Below, in pieces: positions 39,738 through 47,917 of a DNA stretch of 54,030 nt (position 1 is its first letter; every line of letters begins with the position of its first letter). The notes below the pieces were generated by a model. That model ran no database searches. It was given only the letters and a program-made list of their open reading frames with translations, and was not told where the DNA came from. This DNA comes from Azospirillum sp. RU38E (GTDB taxonomy: Bacteria; Pseudomonadota; Alphaproteobacteria; Azospirillales; Azospirillaceae): NCBI RefSeq assembly GCF_900188385.1, contig NZ_FZOI01000026.1, positions 1 through 54,030 on the forward strand, written 5' to 3'. A program made the translations under genes and the position numbers.

Positions 39738-41356
39738 TGGCCCGGCAGAATCTGGCATCTGGCAGTGACTGGCAGGCCGAACCCCTGGCGGTTCTGGCGC
39801 GCCGCCATGCGGAAAGCGCGCCCGATGCCATCGCCTTTCTGAACCAGGATCAGCATCCCGGCAGCTATGCCAGCCTGCTGACGGATGCCGAAGCCCTGGC
39901 CGTGGGTCTGTGGGATCTGGGCCTGCGCCCCGGCGATGTGATCAGTTTCCAGTTACCCAACTGGATGGAAGCCGTGCTGGTGGATATGGCGGCCAGCCTG
40001 CTGGGGCTGGTCTGCAACCCCATCGTGCCGATCTATCGCGGGGCGGAGGTGGGGCTGATCCTGGCCGACTGCCAAAGCCGGTTGATCTTCATCCCGGATA
40101 GCTATCGCGGCTTTGATTACACGGCGATGCTGGAGGGCTTGCGCCCTTCCCTGCCCGACCTGCGCCATGTGGTGCATGTGCGGGCGGGCAACCGTCCGCT
40201 GACGCTGGACGGGTTGATGCAGGCGGGCCGCGGCCGGCAGATCGACTGGCCCAATGTCCCGGCGGACGCGCTGAAGCTGATGATGTACACGTCCGGCACC
40301 ACGGGCCGGCCCAAGGCGGTGATGCATGATCACCGCTCCATCGCCCGCGTTTCGCATATTTTCATGGGCTATTGGCGGCTGGAACCGGGCGATTTGATGC
40401 TGATGCCGTCGCCTGTCACCCATATTACCGGCTATTCCAACGGCATCGAATTGCCCTTTACCGAGGGCACACGCACCCTGTTCATGGAACGCTGGAACGC
40501 GGATGAGGCGGTGGAGTTGATTGACCGGCATGGGGTCAACATCACCATCGGTGCCACCCCCTTCTTGCAGGAATTGCTGGAGGCGGCGGAACGGGCAGGA
40601 TCACGCCTGCCATCCTTGAAGATTTTTGCCTGTGGCGGCGCCGCCGTGCCGCCGGACCTGATCCGCCGCGCCAATGCCCTGTTCGACCGGGGCCGCGCCT
40701 TTCGCGTCTATGGCAGCACCGAAGCCCCGCTGATCACCCAGGGCTGCATGGGGGCAGACGAACTGGAACTGGCCGCCACCACCGACGGCAAGGTGATCGA
40801 TTACGATATCCGCATCGTGGATGAGACGGGGCGGGTGCTGGCGCGGGGCCAGGATGGGGAAATCCTGGTGCGCGGCCCCTCCCTTTTCATGGGCTATGCC
40901 GATGAAGCGCAGACGCGGGAGGCGATCGACGCGGATGGTTATTTCCGCACCGGCGATATTGGCCACCTGACACCCGCCGGCGCCATTGTCATCACCGGGC
41001 GCAAGAAAGACCTGATCATCCGGGGCGGTGAGAATCTCTCCGCCAAGGATATTGAGGATGTGCTGCACCAGCACCCCGCCGTGCAGGAGGTGGCTGCCGT
41101 TTCCATGCCCCATGCCAGGCTGGGGGAAACCGTCTGCGTCTATGTCGTGCCGCAGCCCGGCGAACGGCCCGATCTGGCCAGCATCACCCACCATGTTGCC
41201 GCCGCCGGGCTGGCACGGCAGAAATTCCCCGAACGGGTGGAGCTGGTGACCGACCTGCCCCGCACGGCATCGGGCAAGGTGCGCAAGGATCTTTTGCGCC
41301 AACGCATCGCGGCACAGATCGCGGCAGAACAGGGAGGCGAGAGTGGCAAGGCTTGA
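39737..41356 (+). CDS. AMP-dependent acyl-CoA synthetase/ligase
   Basis: About 539 residues of the ANL superfamily. The P-loop is MMYTSGTTGRPKAV (about 188-201), then YGSTEAP (A4/A5), GYFRTGDIGHL (A7) and RKKDLIIRGGENLSAKDIE (A8). The C-terminal PRTASGKVRKDLL carries the catalytic Lys. It activates a carboxylic acid as adenylate and CoA thioester, presumably the island substrate or a side-chain acid, feeding the two dehydrogenases. ATG 39737 (GTG 39734 is also possible) overlaps the stop of the previous gene. Confidence 0.93.
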   Translation: MARQNLASGSDWQAEPLAVLARRHAESAPDAIAFLNQDQHPGSYASLLTDAEALAVGLWDLGLRPGDVISFQLPNWMEAVLVDMAASLLGLVCNPIVPIYRGAEVGLILADCQSRLIFIPDSYRGFDYTAMLEGLRPSLPDLRHVVHVRAGNRPLTLDGLMQAGRGRQIDWPNVPADALKLMMYTSGTTGRPKAVMHDHRSIARVSHIFMGYWRLEPGDLMLMPSPVTHITGYSNGIELPFTEGTRTLFMERWNADEAVELIDRHGVNITIGATPFLQELLEAAERAGSRLPSLKIFACGGAAVPPDLIRRANALFDRGRAFRVYGSTEAPLITQGCMGADELELAATTDGKVIDYDIRIVDETGRVLARGQDGEILVRGPSLFMGYADEAQTREAIDADGYFRTGDIGHLTPAGAIVITGRKKDLIIRGGENLSAKDIEDVLHQHPAVQEVAAVSMPHARLGETVCVYVVPQPGERPDLASITHHVAAAGLARQKFPERVELVTDLPRTASGKVRKDLLRQRIAAQIAAEQGGESGKA

Positions 41357-42122
41357 CGGCAAGGTGGCCCTGGTCACCGGCGGCACCGCCGGCATCGGCG
41401 CGGCGGCGGTCCGCCGCCTGACGGATGATGGCGCGAAAGTGGTCTTCACCGGCTCCAACGCCGTGGCGGCGGAAGCGGTGTGCCAGGAAACCGGTGCGCA
41501 TTTCCACGCCCATGATGTGACGGACGAGGCCGCCTGGCCCGCCCTGATGCAGGCCATTGCGGACCGGTTCGGCCGCCTGGACATTGCCTTTGCCAATGCC
41601 GGGATCGAGATGGGGGATGGCAGCATTGAAACCATCGGCATGGCCGCCTGGAACCGCATCATGGCCGTCAATGTCACCGGCACCATGCTGACCTGCCAGC
41701 ACGCCATCGCCGCCATGAAGGCCAATCCCGGCGGGTCCGGCGGGTCGATCATCATCAATTCGTCGATCAATGGTCTGGTCGGCCTGCCCGGCAACATCGC
41801 CTACACCACCTCCAAGGGGGCGGTGCGGCTGCTGGCCAAGTCGGTGGCGGTGCATTGTGCGCGAACCCGGACCAATATCCGCTGCAATTCCATTCATCCC
41901 GGCATCATCGACACACCGATCATCCGCCGCGCCGTGGCCGACACGCCCGATCCCGATGCCTCCCTGGCCTATCTGGGCAATATCTCTCCGCTGGGCCGGC
42001 TGGGCCAGGTGGAGGAGGTGGCGGCCCTGGTCAGTTTCCTGGCCAGCGCCGACGCGTCGTTGATCAATGGCGCCGAACTGGTGGCCGATGGCGGCACGAC
42101 GGCGGGGCTGGTCGGGGTTTGA
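41343..42122 (+). CDS. Short-chain dehydrogenase/reductase 3
   Basis: 259 residues with TGGTAGIG, NAGIEMG, catalytic Ser (IIINSSINGLVG) and AYTTSKGAV (Tyr/Lys), then CNSIHPGIIDTPI. The HPG in place of SPG is shared with several SDRs of this island. It starts with GTG at 41343, overlapping the ligase gene by 14 bp, with GGGAGG upstream. It probably oxidises the 3-hydroxy or ring-hydroxyl group of the CoA-activated intermediate. Confidence 0.92.
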   Translation: MARLDGKVALVTGGTAGIGAAAVRRLTDDGAKVVFTGSNAVAAEAVCQETGAHFHAHDVTDEAAWPALMQAIADRFGRLDIAFANAGIEMGDGSIETIGMAAWNRIMAVNVTGTMLTCQHAIAAMKANPGGSGGSIIINSSINGLVGLPGNIAYTTSKGAVRLLAKSVAVHCARTRTNIRCNSIHPGIIDTPIIRRAVADTPDPDASLAYLGNISPLGRLGQVEEVAALVSFLASADASLINGAELVADGGTTAGLVGV

Positions 42123-42169
42123 GAGTCTGTCTGGAGGTTTTGTTCATTATCAACGTATTACTGCATCCT

Positions 42170-42257
42170 CACCGTCACCCCGGCGAAGGCCGGGGTCCAG
42201 TTTCGGAGAGCAAGGTGCCCGTGATTCTGGACCCCGGCCTTCGCCGGGGTGACGGTG
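42170..42257. repeat. GC-rich palindromic element, copy 3
   Basis: CACCGTCACCCCGGCGAAGG and its complement (ending 42257) enclose a 30-bp core. Each half carries a CCCCGGC/GCCGGGG hairpin. It lies 47 bp after the SDR stop and 107 bp before the next oxygenase gene, so it may end the preceding operon. I find no island operator between it and the oxygenase, the only unit lacking one. Confidence 0.85.
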
Positions 42258-42364
42258 ATACAGAAAGTCAAATCGTGTGAAACATTGAAACAACACAATA
42301 ACTTTCCGGTCAGTCACCGAGACCCACGCAGTCAAACAAATCAAACAGGTTCAGGGAGGTTGCC

Positions 42365-43750
42365 GTGCCAGATGATCTTGCGTCCCAGCCCAAACCCGGC
42401 GAGGCCCGTTGCCCCGGCACCTCGTGGAACGACCTGATGGATACGGACACACGTCCCGTGCCCGATTTCCTGCGCCGGGAAAATTACCGCTATATGGGCA
42501 GCGAACCGCTGCAGGCGGAGCGTTACACCAGCCCGGAATTCTTCCGGCGTGAGCTGGAAAAAATGTGGCCCCGCGTCTGGCAGTTTGCCGCCCGGGAGGA
42601 AGATATCCCGGAACCGGGCGACTTCGCCCTCTATGAAAATGCCGGTCGTTCCTATCTGGTGACGCGGCAGCCGGACGGTTCCATCCGCGCCTTTCACAAT
42701 GTCTGCCTGCATCGCGGGCGTAAGCTGCGGCTGGAAAGCGGATCGGCGGCGGAATTCAAATGTCCCTTCCACGGCTTTGCCTGGAATACCGATGGCAGCC
42801 TGAAGAACATCCCCTGCCGCTGGGATTTCCCACACCTGCAGGACGAGAAAATGGCCCTGCCGGAGGCGCAGGTGGGCCGCTGGGCCGGCTATATCTTCAT
42901 CCGGGAGGCCGCCGAGGGCCCCAGCCTGGAAGAGTATCTGGCCCCCCTGCCCGACTTCTTCCAACGCTGGCGGCATGAGGAATGCACCACCGTCATCTGG
43001 GTCGGCAAGGTGGTGAATGCCAATTGGAAGGTGGTGGCCGAAGCCTTCATGGAGGCCTGGCACACGATTGAGACGCACCCCCAGATCCTGCCCTTCACCG
43101 GGGATGCCAATACCCAGTACAGCACCTATGGCGACCATGTGAATGCGGCGCTGACGCCCTTTGCCGTCATGTCGCCGCATATCGATCCCGCTGGCAAGGC
43201 GCAGCAATGGATCGTCGATGAGTTCCTGAAATATAATGGCCGGGCCGGTGGCACGGAAATGTCAGTGGCGGTGCCGGACGGCATGAGTGCCCGGCGCGCC
43301 ATGGCCGCCGCCAATCGGGAGAAGTACCAGGCCGACAGCGGCTATGATCACAGCCATGTGACCGATGCCGAGTTGCTGGATGCCTTTGTCTATAATGTCT
43401 TCCCGAATTTCGCACCCTGGGGCGGGTTCATGCCCAACATCGTCTACCGCTGGCGGCCCTGGCCGGATCAGGACAAGACCTTGATGGAGGTGCGCATCCT
43501 GGTCCGCCTGCCGGCCGATGCGCCCAAACCGCCGCCGGTGGAAATGAACTTCCTGGGGCCGGACCAGCCTTGGACCGATGCCAAGGAACTGGGCGTGCTG
43601 GGCGATGTGTTCCAGCAGGATATGGATAACCTGCCCTTCGTGCAGGACGGGCTGAAGGCATCCAAGAATGGCGCGGTGCAATTGGGCAATTACCAGGAAA
43701 TCCGCGTGCGGCACCTGCACGCGACGCTGGATAAATATCTGGCGGATTGA
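42365..43750 (+). CDS. Rieske non-haem iron oxygenase, alpha subunit 2
   Basis: 461 residues. Rieske ligands are Cys114-x-His116 (NVCLHRGRK) and Cys133-x2-His136 (CPFHGFAW). Iron ligands His233 and His238 (FMEAWHTIETHP) follow bridging Glu226, where Asp is more common. The long insert between about 270 and 330 and the MEV-rich C-terminus suggest a different substrate from oxygenases 1 and 3. It starts with GTG at 42365, GGGAGG 6 bp upstream. Its regulation is unclear because no island operator is seen in the 107 bp after the palindromic repeat. Confidence 0.92.
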   Translation: MPDDLASQPKPGEARCPGTSWNDLMDTDTRPVPDFLRRENYRYMGSEPLQAERYTSPEFFRRELEKMWPRVWQFAAREEDIPEPGDFALYENAGRSYLVTRQPDGSIRAFHNVCLHRGRKLRLESGSAAEFKCPFHGFAWNTDGSLKNIPCRWDFPHLQDEKMALPEAQVGRWAGYIFIREAAEGPSLEEYLAPLPDFFQRWRHEECTTVIWVGKVVNANWKVVAEAFMEAWHTIETHPQILPFTGDANTQYSTYGDHVNAALTPFAVMSPHIDPAGKAQQWIVDEFLKYNGRAGGTEMSVAVPDGMSARRAMAAANREKYQADSGYDHSHVTDAELLDAFVYNVFPNFAPWGGFMPNIVYRWRPWPDQDKTLMEVRILVRLPADAPKPPPVEMNFLGPDQPWTDAKELGVLGDVFQQDMDNLPFVQDGLKASKNGAVQLGNYQEIRVRHLHATLDKYLAD

Positions 43751-43761
43751 CCGGTTCAACA

Positions 43762-43794
43762 AAACGGGGCGGCACCGGATGGGCCGCCCCGTTT
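43762..43794. terminator. Bidirectional intrinsic terminator
   Basis: AAACGGGGCGGC (43762-43773) and GCCGCCCCGTTT (43783-43794) are perfect 12-bp arms around a 9-base loop, flanked by A/T on both sides, between the convergent oxygenase and SnoaL-like genes. This is the best-formed terminator in the island. Confidence 0.85.
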
Positions 43795-43797
43795 CAT

Positions 43798-44208
43798 TCA
43801 GCCACGGGCAGCGGCGACGGCGGCCGTGACGGCAGCACTGTTGTAGTAATAAGGCTTGATCAAAGACACACGTCCGTCATCGGCGAAATGAAACACCTCC
43901 ACCAGTTCCAGCGGATCGCCGGTCGGCGGCACCAGTTCCAGCAGATAGACGACGTTATTACCGGCCGCCATCTTGTTCTTCACCGCGATGGTGGCCTGGC
44001 CCAGCGAGGTGCCCAGCACCTTGGCATACAGGTCGCGCAAGGCCCCTTTGCCGGTATAGGTGCCGGCAAAGGGCAAGGTTTCCGCCTCCGTAATCACCAG
44101 ATCATCGCACAGCATGGTTTCGGCCAGCGGCCAATTTCCGGTGGCTGTGGCGGCATAGAGCGCCTCTGTGGTGGCCAGATTGCGGGCGGCTGCGTCTGTA
44201 TGGGTCAC
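43798..44208 (-). CDS. SnoaL/NTF2-like protein 3
   Basis: 136 residues: AAARNLATTEALYAATATGNWPLAETMLCDDLVITEAETLPFAGTY, then GKGALRDLYAKVLGT and a beta-rich C-terminus. This is the SnoaL-like/ketosteroid-isomerase-type fold. I place the start at GTG 44208 because GGAGG lies 5 bp upstream; the ATG at 44220 has no ribosome site. It is monocistronic, under operator I. Its function is probably isomerase or dehydratase, not assigned. Confidence 0.78.
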   Translation of the reverse strand: MTHTDAAARNLATTEALYAATATGNWPLAETMLCDDLVITEAETLPFAGTYTGKGALRDLYAKVLGTSLGQATIAVKNKMAAGNNVVYLLELVPPTGDPLELVEVFHFADDGRVSLIKPYYYNSAAVTAAVAAARG

Positions 44209-44274
44209 CTGTTCCTCCATGAAGGGATGGCAACGGGCGGGCACCATGCCCCCCAACAACCATCGTTATGATTT

Positions 44275-44317
44275 ATGATTCGTTAGTCATTAACGCGGAC
44301 CCTCCCCCTTCTGTCAA
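44275..44317 (-). promoter_or_regulatory. Promoter with island operator I (SnoaL-like 3)
   Basis: Leftward TTGACA (44317-44312), a 17-bp spacer and GTTAAT (44294-44289). The operator ATGATTCGTTAGTCAT (44275-44290 on the plus strand) overlaps the -10 and start region. The -35-to-operator distance of 27 bp equals that of the leftward promoter at operator B. Confidence 0.6.
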
Positions 44318-44357
44318 GCCCCGCCGACGGCCATCCGGCACGCCATTCACCACCCTA

Positions 44358-44384
44358 AATTCACCCCGTAGCGACGGGGAATTC
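44358..44384. repeat. Hairpin in the SnoaL/TonB divergent gap
   Basis: CCCCGT (44364-44369) pairs with ACGGGG (44374-44379) around AGCG, extended by flanking AATT. No T-run follows. It is upstream of the TonB-receptor promoter, so it is not in that message. Purpose unknown. The rest of the ~360-bp gap holds operators I and J with their promoters. Confidence 0.35.
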
Positions 44385-44407
44385 AGCGGTGAAAAAGCGA
44401 AGGTGGA

Positions 44408-44457
44408 TTGACGCCGGTTCAGGGCACGAATATAGTGATTAATGACTCACAAATCAT
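44408..44457 (+). promoter_or_regulatory. Promoter with island operator J (TonB receptor operon)
   Basis: TTGACG (44408-44413), a 17-bp spacer and TATAGT (44431-44436) make the best promoter of the set. Operator ATGACTCACAAATCAT (44442-44457) begins 34 bp after the -35 start and covers the predicted start. The message has a leader of about 125 bases before the ATG at 44570. Confidence 0.75.
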
Positions 44458-44569
44458 CATTTCAAGCGGGAATGCACAAAGCGCCTGCCACACCGGAACC
44501 GGTGCCCCGCCCAAAGAGTCGCTGCAAACAAGCCCACAAAAAAAGACATCCACAGGGAGGATATCGATC

Positions 44570-46813
44570 ATGGCTTGCGCACCCACCTTGCGTTCTACCC
44601 TGCTGGCGGCTGCCGCCCTGGTGCTGACCGGCACCAGCACCCCGCCAGCCCTGGCGCAGGCCGCCGGGGACGCATCCGGCACCCAGGTTGACGCGCTGGA
44701 AGAAATTGTCGTCACGGCCCGCCGCCGGTCTGAAACCTTGCAGGAGACGCCGCTGGCCATCACGGCCATCACGCCCGCCCAGCTGGAAAGCAAGGCGACG
44801 CTGAATATCGGCGACCTGATGGGGTCGGCCCCCAATGTGTTGATCACGCAGCAGAATTCCGGCGCTGCCGCCGCCAACGTCTCCATCCGCGGCCTGTCCT
44901 TTGCGGATGTGGAGAAATCCTTCGATCCCACCGTCGCCATCGTCGTCGATGGCATCTTCATCGGCACCAGCACCGGCGCCTTTCTGGATTTCTTCGATAT
45001 TGACAGTATCGAGGTACTGCGCGGCCCGCAGGGCACCCTGTTCGGGCGCAACACCATCGGCGGTGTGATCAATATCCGCCGGTCGCGCCCGACGGGGGAG
45101 AATGGCGGCAAGCTGGAAGTCAGCTATGGCAAGTTCAATACCTGGGCCACGCGCGCCATCCTGAACGCCAACCTGATCCCGGACAAGCTGGCCGCCAAGT
45201 TCTTCTATTTCCACAATGAAAGTGACGGCTATTACCGTAACGGCATTACCGGCAAGCGGGTCGGTGGCAATAATAACGAGAATTTCGGCGCCAGCTTCCT
45301 GCTGACCCCGACCGAGAATTTCGAAGCCCTGCTGACCCTGGAAAAGCAGGTGCAGGATTTCGATCCGGTCAATTCCAACATCTCCAAGACCGGAGAGGTC
45401 TTCTGTTCCTTCGCGCCGGCGCGCGAATGCAACCGCAATACCCGGGATGACCTTTATACGGTCTTCAACAGTCCGGCCCATTCCAACTATAAATCCCCAG
45501 CGGCCACGCTGGAGATGAACTTGGATACGGAGGGGATCGATTTCACCTCGGTCACCGGCTATCGCACCTCCGACGAGGCGCAGACGCAGGATTTCGACGC
45601 CTCCTCGGCCGATCTCTACTATACCAACCGCATTCAGGATTACTGGCAGTTCAGCCAGGAACTGCGCGGTGCCGGCAAGCTGACCGACAGTTTCGACTAT
45701 GTGGTCGGCGGCTTCTATTATGAAAGCAAGTTCGACCTGTTCCAGGCGACCCGGCTGTTCGGGGCCGTCAATCCGGGGGCTGACCAGTATAATACCGGCC
45801 GCGCCAAATCCTACGCCCTGTTCGGTGACTTTAACTGGAAGTTCGCCGATCAATGGCGCCTGTCTGGTGGCGGGCGCTGGACCCATGATGAAAAACAGCA
45901 GATCAACCGCGTCGGCACGGCGCAATATCCCAACTCAAAATATAGCGGCAGCAAATTCACCCCCAAGATCGTGCTGGATTACCGTCCGGACGATAACAAC
46001 ATGCTCTATACGTCCTGGTCGCGCGGCTATCGTTCCGGCGGCTTCTCCAGCCGGGGTCAGACGCTGCTTTCCTCCACCACGCCCTTTGGCCCGGAAACGG
46101 TGGACAGCTACGAGGCGGGGTTCAAAAGCGCGCTGTTGAATAACCGCCTGCAGGTCAATCTCGCAGCCTACCTGTCCAATTACAGTGACCTGCAGCAGAA
46201 CACCACCATTCCCACCACCGTCGGCACCGGCAATGAAACCATCGTCACCAATGTCGGCAAGGCCAAGATCAAGGGGCTGGAACTGGATGTCACCGCCCGC
46301 GTCACCCATGATTTCAAGGTCACGGCCTCGCTGGGCCTGCAAAAGAGCAATTTCGACGGCTTCATCACCACCGCCCCCAATGCCGCCGGCAAGCTGGTGA
46401 AGTTCGATTATTCCGACGTGAACATGATCTATTCGCCGGATGTCACTGGCTCCCTGACGGCGGAATATACGGTGCCGCTGGATGCCGGCGATCTGGTCTT
46501 CAGCGGCAGCTATCGTTACGTCGCCCCCTATGATCAACAGATCTCGCTGGGGCCGACGCAGGTGGATGCATCGGGCAATGTCAAGGTTCTCTCCAACGAT
46601 CCGCGCGTGCGGTCAGACGCGCAGAACCTGTTCGATGCCTCGGCAACGATGAAATTCGATCTCGGCGGCAACAAGGCCAAGGTCACGCTCTATGGCCGCA
46701 ACCTGTTCGATGATCGCGGCCCCAACGCCGCCTTCACCGTCGCCGGTCTCTGGTCCTTCTCCTCCGGGCGTGAGCCGCGGACCTTCGGCATCCAGCTCGG
46801 GTACGAGTTCTGA
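44570..46813 (+). CDS. TonB-dependent outer-membrane receptor
   Basis: 747 residues. The signal peptide runs MACAPTLRSTLLAAAALV to about ALAQA, then the TonB box EEIVVTA near residue 43. The plug domain contains NVSIRGLSFADV and IEVLRGPQGTLFGRNTIGGVIN. The rest is a 22-strand-type barrel with a C-terminal FGIQLGYEF (terminal aromatic). Receptors of this iron-complex-outermembrane-receptor type in catabolic islands import bulky organic substrates rather than iron. GGGAGG lies before the ATG. It probably takes up the island's substrate and heads an operon with the reductase and second ThuA-like gene. Confidence 0.93.
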   Translation: MACAPTLRSTLLAAAALVLTGTSTPPALAQAAGDASGTQVDALEEIVVTARRRSETLQETPLAITAITPAQLESKATLNIGDLMGSAPNVLITQQNSGAAAANVSIRGLSFADVEKSFDPTVAIVVDGIFIGTSTGAFLDFFDIDSIEVLRGPQGTLFGRNTIGGVINIRRSRPTGENGGKLEVSYGKFNTWATRAILNANLIPDKLAAKFFYFHNESDGYYRNGITGKRVGGNNNENFGASFLLTPTENFEALLTLEKQVQDFDPVNSNISKTGEVFCSFAPARECNRNTRDDLYTVFNSPAHSNYKSPAATLEMNLDTEGIDFTSVTGYRTSDEAQTQDFDASSADLYYTNRIQDYWQFSQELRGAGKLTDSFDYVVGGFYYESKFDLFQATRLFGAVNPGADQYNTGRAKSYALFGDFNWKFADQWRLSGGGRWTHDEKQQINRVGTAQYPNSKYSGSKFTPKIVLDYRPDDNNMLYTSWSRGYRSGGFSSRGQTLLSSTTPFGPETVDSYEAGFKSALLNNRLQVNLAAYLSNYSDLQQNTTIPTTVGTGNETIVTNVGKAKIKGLELDVTARVTHDFKVTASLGLQKSNFDGFITTAPNAAGKLVKFDYSDVNMIYSPDVTGSLTAEYTVPLDAGDLVFSGSYRYVAPYDQQISLGPTQVDASGNVKVLSNDPRVRSDAQNLFDASATMKFDLGGNKAKVTLYGRNLFDDRGPNAAFTVAGLWSFSSGREPRTFGIQLGYEF

Positions 46814-46877
46814 TGTCGGCCCCGGCCAGCCCACTCGGCTGGCCGGGATATTTTCTTGCAAGCGGGGAGCCCGTTCC

Positions 46878-47900
46878 ATGCATGTCAACCGACGCATCAC
46901 CTTGCGTGCCCATCCCCAGGGCCATCCCAAGCCGGATGATTTCGCCCTGATCGAAGCGCCGGTTCCCGAACCGGGGCCGGGCCAGATGCGGGTGCGCAAC
47001 CTTTATTTCTCCATGGAACCGGCCATTCGCGGCTGGCTGGATGGCAAGGATAATTACTTCCAGGCCATCCCCCTGGGCGGCGTCATCCGCGGCCCCTCCC
47101 TGGGTGTGGTGGAACAATCCAACCTGGCGGGGTTCACGCCCGGCGATTACGTCTGGGGCCTGACCCATTGGGAAGAATACTCCATCCTGTCGGCCGAGAC
47201 GATCCTGCTGGAACGGCTGACGGTCAGCCCGGATATCCCGCTGTCGCATTATGTCGGGGCGCTGGGACCGTCGGGATTGACCGCCTATGTCGGGCTGCAT
47301 GATATCGGGCGGATCAAGGCGGGCGATACCGTGGTCATCTCGGCTGCCGCCGGGGCGGTGGGCAGTGTGGCGGGGCAAATCGCCCGGCTGCGCGGGGCCC
47401 GGGTGGTGGGGCTGGCCGGTTCGGCGGAAAAGGCGGCGATCCTGACCGACCGGCTGGGCTTCCACGCCGCCATCAATTACCGCGCGGTGGATGATCTGCG
47501 GGCCGCCATTGCCGATACCTGCCCCACCGGGGTCGATGTCTATTTCGATAATGTCGGCGGGCGCACCCTGGATGCGCTGCTGCCGAACATGCGGGATTTC
47601 GGCCGCATCATCTGCTGTGGCATGATTTCCGACTATAACAATCAAGCCAGCCCCACGCCCGTGCACAATCTGTGGCAGGTGGTGGCCAAGCAATTGACCA
47701 TGCGGGGTTTTCTGCTGTTCTCTCACACAGACAGCCTGCCCCAGGCCCGGCACGATCTACACCAATGGGCAGCAGATGGAAAGCTGGTGGCGCTGGAGAA
47801 TGTCACCCGTGGCATCGCCCACGCGCCCGACAGTTTCTGCCGCCTGATGGCGGGGGAAACTGTCGGGAAAACCGTGCTGGCATTGGACTGGCCCAACTGA
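46878..47900 (+). CDS. MDR-family NADP-dependent oxidoreductase (CurA/prostaglandin-reductase-like)
   Basis: 340 residues of the zinc-free medium-chain dehydrogenase/reductase group: VRNLYFSMEPAIRGWL, then PSGLTAYVGLHDIG, the cofactor motif SAAAGAVGSVAGQIARLRGA, YFDNVGGRTLDALLPNM and ICCGMISDYN. Relatives reduce the double bond of alpha,beta-unsaturated ketones with NADPH. GGGGAG precedes the ATG at 46878, 64 bp after the receptor stop, with no terminator between them. It may saturate a ring enone, or the double bond of an intermediate. Confidence 0.9.
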   Translation: MHVNRRITLRAHPQGHPKPDDFALIEAPVPEPGPGQMRVRNLYFSMEPAIRGWLDGKDNYFQAIPLGGVIRGPSLGVVEQSNLAGFTPGDYVWGLTHWEEYSILSAETILLERLTVSPDIPLSHYVGALGPSGLTAYVGLHDIGRIKAGDTVVISAAAGAVGSVAGQIARLRGARVVGLAGSAEKAAILTDRLGFHAAINYRAVDDLRAAIADTCPTGVDVYFDNVGGRTLDALLPNMRDFGRIICCGMISDYNNQASPTPVHNLWQVVAKQLTMRGFLLFSHTDSLPQARHDLHQWAADGKLVALENVTRGIAHAPDSFCRLMAGETVGKTVLALDWPN

Positions 47901-47917
47901 ACCCAAGGGCGGCAGGC

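Noticed and set aside
28146-42257. Repeated GC-rich palindromes as a possible CRISPR
   Set aside because: Only three widely spaced copies exist, with inverted rather than directly repeated halves, no regular spacers and no cas genes.
44358-44384. Hairpin as a terminator or riboswitch of the TonB receptor gene
   Set aside because: It lies upstream of the predicted promoter and has no T-run, so it is not in the receptor transcript.
44408-44569. N-terminal extension of the TonB receptor frame to 44408
   Set aside because: It would start in the -35 box and include the operator. The signal peptide and GGGAGG site fix the start at 44570.
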